Shown: positions 56,621 through 64,000 of the stretch, in pieces
How the letters are laid out: every line of letters starts with the position of its first letter
How positions within the stretch are numbered: position 1 is the first letter of the stretch
Source: Tetradesmus obliquus
Taxonomy: Eukaryota > Chlorophyta > Chlorophyceae > Sphaeropleales > Scenedesmaceae
Direction of reading: 5' to 3'
Assembly (NCBI GenBank): GCA_030272155.1
Contig: CP126192.1
Coordinates: 3,258,501-3,322,500 of the forward strand
Length of the DNA: 64,000 bases
Position numbers and translations under genes: made by a program
The notes under the pieces: generated by a model
What the model was told of the DNA's origin: nothing
Databases searched by the model: none
The model's input: the letters and a program-made list of their open reading frames with translations, nothing else

Positions 56621-59600
56621 CCCAGCACCCAGCACCAGCCCCAGCAGCCCCGCCCCATCCAGCAAGTCCTGCAGGCCCAGTGCACCCTCGCCCTCATCTA
56701 GCAGATCCACCAGCTCGCCTGCAGCAGCGCTGCAGCCGGCCACATCACGCAGCCGGTCAGCCATAGCCGCCGTCCAACCGCCGCTGCTGCTGCTGCCGCT
56801 GCTGCTGCTGCTGGTGAGTGCGGGTTTGGCCCACTGCTGCAGCCAATCCACCATGCTGAACATGCGCACCATGGGGGCAGCAGCCTCATACAGCTGCGCG
56901 TCTGACAGGCCTGCTGCTGCCAAGCTGCCGCTGCTGCTGCTGCCAGACTTGCTGCTGCGGCGCCTGTGGCCACTGCCTGCCGCTGCTGCGGATGCATCTG
57001 CAGCCGGGCCTGAGGCAGCGAGCCAGCGCGCTACACCGTGCCGCACTGCCAGAGCCAGCATGCTGCGCCGTGCTGCCATCCACTCTGCAGGGCTACTCAT
57101 CAGCAGCGACAGCGCCAGCACAAATGCGGCAGATGCGGTCAGCTCAGACACGTCCTCTGCATCACGGCCAGCAGCACTCCCTGCTGCCACAGCAGAAGTG
57201 CTGCCTGCTGCATCGCCAGACGCTGCTGCTGCTGCTGCAGCAGAGTCAGCGCTAGCAGCACTCGCAGCAGCAGCAGCAGCTGCTGCAGGTGCTGCTGCCT
57301 CCAGCCCCAGCGCTGCTGCTGCTGTTCCTGCCGCTGCCAGCAGCTGCTGGCCCTCCGCCAGCTCATCAACAGAACCCTCAGCCACAAAGTAGTGCCCCAG
57401 CTGCAGCAGCGCCAGCAGCAGCCGCGCATTGCTGGCCCTGCCGCCTCCCCGAGCCTCCTCACTGAAGCTCAGTGCATACGCAAAGCGCCGCAGCAGCGTG
57501 GCGGCATCTGCAGCCACCAGAGTGACCCGCAGCAGGCTGCTGTCAGACTCCCTGAATGCAGCGCAGCGGCGGCTGAGGCTGACCGTGACAGCAGCAGCGG
57601 CAGCAGCGTCGCCAGTGGCGCTGCTGCGCCCGCTGCTGCCGCCGCCGCTGCCGCCGGCTGCTGCGGCTGCTTCTGAGGCGCTCGGCGCTGCCAGCTGCTG
57701 CTGCCAGAATGCGGCAACTGCTGCTGCGTAGGGCGTGTCTGCGGCCCCTGCTGCTGCTGGCGCTGCCAGCGGCAGCAGTGCATTGCACAGCACGCTGCCA
57801 TTGCGCAGCGTGGCTCCCTGCCACTCGCGCTTGGGCTGGCGCAGCGAGGCATCTGCTGCCTTTGCTGCTGCATGGCAGTTCACGTGGATCAGGTTGAAAT
57901 GCGACACACTCGTGATCAGCAGATCATACGGCGTGCTCCATGGTGGGCTGCAGCCTGGCCACTCCGCTGCTGCCGCCACCCTGCAGTAGCAGTAGCAGCC
58001 CAGCAGGCTGCCAGGCTGTAGCGTATAGCCCTCCCTGCACACCATACACGCTCCCCCAGCTGCCTCCTCATCTTCCACTGAAGATTCTAACGCTGCCAGC
58101 TCAGCAGCCAGAGGGCTTAGCGCTGGCACGCCGCCAGGGCTTGGAAGGATCTTGAACCCTCCGCCGGCCTCTGCCCCAGCCTCCACCTGAACCATGCCCA
58201 GGCTGGCAAGCAATGCCTCGCGCTTCTTTGCTGCTCGCGCTTTCATCTCCGCGGCTGTCGCTGCGCGCAGCGCGTCAACTGCTGCTGCAGCTGCGCTATC
58301 GCCAGAGCCTGCTGCTGCTTCCAAGCAAGCCTCTGCCAGTGGAGTGAGTGTGCTGCCGCCTGCAGTGCCCTCCAGCACGTGCAGCAGCGGCAGCAGCAGC
58401 GGCGCATCAGCCGCCAGCGCTGCTGCTGTCGGCGCATGGCCTGACATCAGTGCTGCCAGCAGCCGCAGCGCAAACGGCACGCCGGGCTTGGCTGCTGCTG
58501 CTGACCAGGCTGCAGTGCCTGGCTGAGCCAGCACCGCATGGTCTGCTGCTGCTGCTGAGGTGCTGACTGTGCCCTGCTGCTGCTGCTGCTGCTGCTGTGA
58601 GAAGACCTCCACCAGGTATGTAGCGAGCAGCATTGGTATGCCCTGCTGCAGCGCAAGTGCCTTGAAGCCGCCAGGCTGCTGCGCTGCTGCTGCTGCTGCT
58701 GCCGCTGCGCTGCCACGGTCAGCGCTGATGCTAACGCGCCTGGCGCTGCTGCTAGCAGCGTCCTCATGCACCTTGCTGCCGCTGCTGCTGCTGCTGCTGC
58801 TGCTGAGTGCCTCTGTGAGGCGCAGGAAGCCTTGCAGCTGCACGCGGTGCTCCTGCGGCGACAGCACGCCATCTGCTGCGCTGTGCACCACCGACAGCAC
58901 CAGCACATCTCCATCATCGCCACCCTCTGCTGCTGCTGCTGCTGTGCCATTGGCCGCAGCCTCTTCCTCCTCACCACCTTCTTCTTCGCTTGCTGCTTCA
59001 GGTGTGGCGGGTCCTGTGCCGCCGCCAGCCCTGCTACCAGCAGCAGCCGCGCCACCGCTGCATGCGTCATCAAGTGCGCGCAGGTCCAGCGCTGGCGCAA
59101 AGTGCTGCAGCAGGCCCAGCTGTGCGGTGGCGCTGTGCTGCGCGAGTGACGTCAGCAGCCGCGCCAGCACAGCGGCGCAGCTGCCCAGCCCTGCTGCCTC
59201 CAGCACAGCAAGGCCGTCTGCCAGCTGCGCCACTTCTGTCGCAGATGATGAGGCAGCGGCAGCACCCGGTGCACTGCCCGCTGCTGCTGCCAGGCCATCA
59301 CCCACTGCTGCTGCTGTTGCTGCTGGTGCGGAAGGGGCAGCATCACCCTGCTGCGCTTGTTGCTGCTGCGCTGCTGTGCCTGGCGGTGCAGAGTCCAGCA
59401 GCACGGGCTGGCCGCTGCTGTTGGCCTCAGTCACTAGCACCTCCAGCGCCTCCAGCAGCAGCAGCAGCTGCGCGCCACCCATGCCGCCACCCAGCTGCCC
59501 ACTGCCCACCCCTGCTGCTGCAGCAGCCGCACCAGGTTGCTCACTATTCACCCTGCCAGCTGCAGCTGCAGCAAGCAGCGGCTTGCAAGACAAGTGCACC

Positions 59601-60798
59601 AGGTGCAGCAGCGTGCCGAGCGCCCCCAGCTGCAGCAGCACCACCCTACAGGGCTCCAGCTTTACCGCTGCCTTCAGTAGGGTCAGCACCTGCCCCCTGC
59701 ACCAGCGCAGCGCCTGCAGCGGCTGCTGCGCCGCCAGCAGCAGCAGCTGCAGCAGCACCCCCAGGCCTCTGCCCGCCTGCTGACTGAGCACGCCAGCCAG
59801 GCCCTGCTCCTGCTCCGCGGTTTGACCAGAGCCCGGCGCAGGGTTCAGGTCTTTGACCAGCGGTTCAGTGGCCTCGCCATCAAGCCCTGACAGCCTGAAT
59901 GTAACAGGCATAGCCACGCCCGGCGGCGGTGCTGCTGCTGCTGCTGCTGCTGAGCCTGAGGCGCGCTGCTGCTGCCGAGGCCACCAGTGGCCCTCCAGCA
60001 CGTCATTGACAGGCAGCGACAGTGCCACGATGCTGCCTCCCACCAGCAGCTCCATTCCAAAGTCGTCATCAACCAACCCTGCGCGGGGCAGCACGAAACA
60101 ACAGCGGCACAGTTGGCACAATTGGCACCGGCAGCAGGGACAGAGCAGTCAGCAGCAGCTCCATTGCAAAGTCGTCGTCAACCAACCCTGCAGGGGGCAG
60201 CACGAGACACAACAGCAGCACAGTGTGCACAAGGCAGCACGCACAGCGCAGTCAGCAGCAGCTCCAGTCCAAAGTCGTCGTCAACCAGGCCTTAGGGTGG
60301 ACGCAGGAGCACCAGGCAGCCAGCGGCATGGGCACGGCGACGATCATGAACAGCACACCTAGTCTAGTCTGGGGCACGCAGCAGCAACAACCCAAGCTAG
60401 AGTCAAACCTGCACACCCTGCAGACCACTCACCTGCCATATCCAGCCGTGCGCACACGTAGTTCTTCACGTCACGCATCAGCGGGCCAACAACACCAGCA
60501 CCACCAGCACCAGCAGCAGCAGCGCCTTGCAGCTTGCTAACTGCCACCAGCCCTCCAGCAGGCAGCTGCCCAGGGATGAACTCCTCCTGGCTGGCGGCCT
60601 TCTCCAGCAGCAGGCTGTAGCTGGGGCGGGGCTTGTCGGGCGCTACTGCCGCCGCCAGCAGGGACACTAGCGCGGCAGCCACACACATGCCGCAGCGGCG
60701 GGTGGAGCCAGTGAGTGCGGCTGTAGGTGCAGCTGACCCTGCACTGCTGCTGCTGCTGCTGAGGGTCAGCGCTGCAGTCTTGGTTAGGTTTGGAGCAA

Positions 60799-60830
<32 letters not shown>

Positions 60831-63800
60831 AGCTCAGCAGCCAGCACATCCACCAGGGCCGCCACCAGTGCCGTCCTCCTCACATCAAGCTGGGCCGGCG
60901 ACAGCGGCGGCAGGTCGCTCCACACACCCTCCGGCGCGCTGCTGCTGCTGCTGCTGCCGCCCTCCAGCCAGCCTTGCTGCAGCAGCCGGTGCATCTGCTG
61001 CGCTGCTGCCCTGCTAGCTGGTGTGCGGCCAGACAGCAATGCATCTAGGCCAGCAGTCGCCCACAGCAGATCACACAGGCAGCTGTGACTCACCCAGGAG
61101 GGGTCACTGCTGCTAGGCACAGGTGGGGCCTTGGCACCAGAGCCGTGCTGCTGCTGCTGCTGCTGCTGCTGCAGCTGGGACAGGCCTATCAGCAGCTGCT
61201 CTGTCAGGTTGACAAGCAGCGGCAGGCCGGCAGAGCAGACAGCGCCGCTGCTGCTGCTGCTGCTGCTGCCGCTGCTGGCAGCAGCAGGCAGCGCCAGCAG
61301 TTGCCCTTGCTGCTGCTCCTGCTGCAGCAAAGCCCTGACTAGCAGTGCCAGCTGCTGGCTTGTCACATCCAGCAAGCTACCAAGCACAGCCGCAGCAGCA
61401 GCAGGGCCAGCAGCAGCAGCAGCAGCAGCTGCTGCATCTGTGCCAGCAGCTGCTGCGCTAGCCGCTGCCTGCTTCTTGTCACTCTTCCTGCTGCGATGCT
61501 TCTTCTGCTTGCTGCTGCTGCTGCTGCTGTTGCTAGCCACCAGCGCTGTGACAGCAGCTTGCAGCAGGCTGAAGACCTCAGTGCCTGCAGCAGCAGCAGC
61601 AGTAGCAGGCCCAGCAGCTGCAGCAGCACATGCAGCTGGAAGCAGCTGCAGCAGCTGCTCAAGCCGTGCTGCTGGATCTGGCTGCAGCTGCCCCATCAGG
61701 GTTGCTGCCTCCTGCCTGACTAAGGCACTGTGCGGGTGCAGCAGCAGCTGCTGACACAGGGTTAGCAGCGCAGGCAGCGATATCAGCTCGCATGCTGCTG
61801 ACCTCGCGGCAGACACTGCTGCAGCCGGCCGTGCCTGCTCTGGGGCCTGCTCCTGCTGCTGCTGCCTGTCCACCTGCTGCTGCTGCTGCACAGACGGCTT
61901 CTGCACTGCTGCTGCCGTTGATGGTGGCTGCTGAGGTGGCACTGGTGCAGCAACCAGCTGCTGTTGCTGCTGCCGCCGGCCACGAGCGCTAGCCTGCTGC
62001 TGCTGTGCTGCCAGTGTGCTCTGACTGCCGTATGGCAGCACTGGAGAGCCGTAGCCGCCACCATACTGCTGCTGCTGCTGTTGCGTGCCAGAGAAGGAGC
62101 TTGAGTGTGAACTCCCCCCAGAGCCCCGGCGGCTGAGGTACTCTGCAATCTTGCGCTGCTCCAGCTCCTCTGCTAAGGCAGCAGCTGCCTCCTCATCCTC
62201 TGCTGCTGCTGCTGCCGCTGCTGCCTCGGCTGCTGCAGCATTGTCAGCTGGCTGCTCTGCGGCCAGAACTTGCGGCTGCGGTGGCAGCGGTGTGTCCTCT
62301 GCAGCTGCTGCTGCTTGATGAACAGCTGCTGCTGGCTCCTCAACGTCCAGTACTGCCACAGCTGCTGCTGCTCCTGCAGCAGCAGCAGCAGCAGGCTTCG
62401 CAGCTGCTGCCGCATCTAGCTGCTGCTGCAGTGCTGCTGCTGCTGCCAGCACTCTCATGGCAGGCAGCAGCAGCAGCTCCGGCCACACCGGCTGCTGGCC
62501 TGCTGTTGCTGTCACAGCTTGCAGCAGCTGCAGCAGCTGCTGAGGTGCTGCAGTACGTGCTGCAGGCAGCGCCAGCTGCTGTGTGCCCTGCTGCTGCTTC
62601 TGCTTCTCAAGCTGCTGGATGTCATGGTGCGCTAGCACCAGCAGCAGCTGCGCTTCATGCCCCGACTGAGCAAGGCTGTAGCCGCCACCAACTTGCTGCT
62701 GCTGCTGCTGCTGCTGCAGATCTGACAGCAGCCGCTGTTGCAGCAGCGTCAGCAGCTGGCCGTGCAGGCCTGGGTCTGCTTTTGCCGCTGCCAGCAGCAG
62801 CTGCCGCACTGCTGTTGCTGTAGTGACAGCAGGAACAGATGACGACCCGCTGCTGCCTTCGCTGCTGCTGCTGCTGCTGCTGCCAGGTGCTGTAGCTGCA
62901 GCAGAGCCTGAGAGGGCCCAGCTGGGCTGTAGCAGCTGCAGCAGCTGCGGCACAGCATCAGCAGCAGCCAGCGCAGCAGCTACTGCTGCAGGAGCAGCAG
63001 ACAGCATGCCATGCAGCAGGTGCAGCGACGCACCCAGCACTGCCTCTACATGAGCGAAGCCACAGCTGCCAAACATGCTGCTGCTGCTGCTGCTGTCACT
63101 GACAGCCGCTGCTGCTGCTGACAGGATCGCCTCATGCTCGCCGCTTGTGGCGGCTGCTGCTGCTGCCTGCTCTGCCTCAGCCACTGCTGCTCTGATGGCA
63201 GCATGCACCCGCGCGGTGCGCATTGCCTCCTCGTAAGCAGGCTTGCAGCGACTGACATACAACAGCGCCAGCTGCTTCAACCCCGGCCGCAATCCCTGCA
63301 GCGCCTCTATACCACCAGCTGCATCTGAACCTCCACCAGCACCTGCTGCTGCAGCATTTGCGCGGCTGCTGCGGCCTCCGCTGCCGCCCGCCTTGCCGCT
63401 GCCGCTGCCGCTCTTATGCAGCGCGGACGCCGAATACGGCGCAGCGGCAAGCGCAGCAGCCTGGTGCACCACCGCAGCCGCCGCAGACCTTAATGCGGCT
63501 GCCGCACTGCTAGCTGCATCTGCAGCAGCATCTAGTGCTGCTAGGGCTGGCTTCCAGTGGGCCTCACCCCGCAGTGGGGGGTAGTCTGCTGCTGCTGCTG
63601 CTGCTGTTAGGGTGAGCTCCAGCCGTCCGTAGCGGCTGTGGCCGCACTCGGCGCAGATGAAGGCATCTGGCGCCTCATAGTTGATGTGGCGGCACTGCCG
63701 GCACTGGTACGCGTTCTCCCTACAGGGCGGGTGAATATGTGGCAGCAGTGGTTACTTGGCCATGCACATGCGAGGAGGATGTGCATATGGGCAATAGTGC

Positions 63801-64000
63801 AACAAATCCGCTGCAGTACAGATATGAGGAGCAGGCAGGCCTGCCTGCCTGCGGCCTGCAACTGCGCCACCACCTGCAGCACACTGCACAGCCCTGCATG
63901 CACACCTCAACCCCATGCCTCCTCCTGCTGCTGCTGCTGCTGCTGGCTGCTGCTGCTCTTTACCAAGGTTTTCGCAATGTCACAGACAGCTTGTGCTGCA
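56570..64000 (-). CDS. UBR4: BIG/UBR4 E3 ubiquitin ligase, C-terminal part (5' end outside window)
   Basis: Two large exons, 63719-60433 and 60078-56570, keep frame and give about 2,260 residues; the gene continues past the right edge. Exon one opens with a zinc-binding ENAYQCRQCRHINYE and FICAECGHSRYGRLE segment, as in UBR4 and plant BIG. The next junction rebuilds ARLDMAGLVDDDFGMELLVG, followed by VTFRLSGLDGEATEPLVKDL, both highly diagnostic. The catalytic C-terminal module is present: CMVCREGYTLQP, then VSHFNLIHVNCHAAA and LRNGSVLCNALLP, giving the Cys/His zinc ligands of the UBR4 E3 (hemiRING) region. UBR4 ubiquitinates N-degron and aggregation-prone substrates in animals; the algal role is unknown. 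Between conserved blocks the protein is packed with Ala, Gln and Ser runs. A further exon may end near 63960 but is not supported enough to place. Confidence 0.92.
60044..60295. repeat. Tandem echoes of a UBR4 exon 5' edge, about 105 bp each
   Basis: The acceptor and first ~35 bases of the exon starting at 60078 (minus strand, encoding LVDDDFGMELL) are repeated upstream in the intron at 60187 and about 60290. The first echo keeps a CTGCAG acceptor; the second has lost it (GGCCTTAG). Spacing is about 109 and 103 bp, so it is a 2.4-copy tandem repeat straddling a splice junction. Confidence 0.9.

Noticed and set aside
56037..57392. 451-codon plus-strand Ala/Ser/Pro-rich frame
   Set aside because: Antisense shadow of the UBR4 coding sequence, which is supported by diagnostic motifs.
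58560..59783. 407-codon plus-strand Ala/Ser/Cys-rich frame
   Set aside because: Also antisense to UBR4; no start context or domain.

Overview
This window is nuclear DNA from a green alga, most likely a chlorophycean (for example Sphaeropleales or Chlamydomonadales). The genes are GC-rich and split by many short GT-AG introns. CTG/CAG triplet tracts are everywhere. The translation factor is the EFL type rather than canonical EF-1alpha. There is a plastid-type SecA, a Ser-Pro-rich wall-protein linker, and plant-type proteins (BIG/UBR4, DExH8-like helicase). No bacterial operon, CRISPR array, tRNA or rRNA gene was seen. The clade below 'chlorophyte' is inference.

Layout, left to right: a 31-bp minisatellite; a four-exon membrane protein (minus); two tandem paralogous secreted glycoproteins full of N-glycosylation sequons (4.5-6.8 and 8.6-10.4 kb, plus); an 18-exon DEAH-type helicase with CCCH fingers and a BMT5-like methyltransferase tail (11.7-24.0 kb, plus), whose fifth intron holds a complete seven-exon gene on the other strand; a DUF1772 membrane protein (minus); the Pol III subunit RPC4 (minus), divergent from plastid SecA (30.0-39.0 kb, plus, 17 exons); a YtqB-type methyltransferase (minus); ribosomal protein eL24 (minus), divergent from EFL (plus); a secreted PLC-like phosphodiesterase (plus); and the 3' part of a BIG/UBR4 E3 ligase (minus) that runs off the right edge.

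Exon boundaries were assigned by hand from conserved protein motifs and GT/AG sites. For all genes but one the exon lengths sum to an open frame; in the helicase two junctions do not keep frame as read. The genes are mostly unrelated housekeeping functions (translation: eL24, EFL; transcription: RPC4; RNA processing: helicase; plastid protein import: SecA; proteolysis: UBR4) and do not form a pathway.

The most unusual signal is structural. In SecA, the helicase and UBR4, the edge of an exon together with its splice site is copied once or several times inside the adjoining intron, about 90-165 bp away, giving 'echo' splice sites. SecA also carries a C22 and a G22 tract in introns that flank exons 7 and 8, so the pre-mRNA could pair across them.
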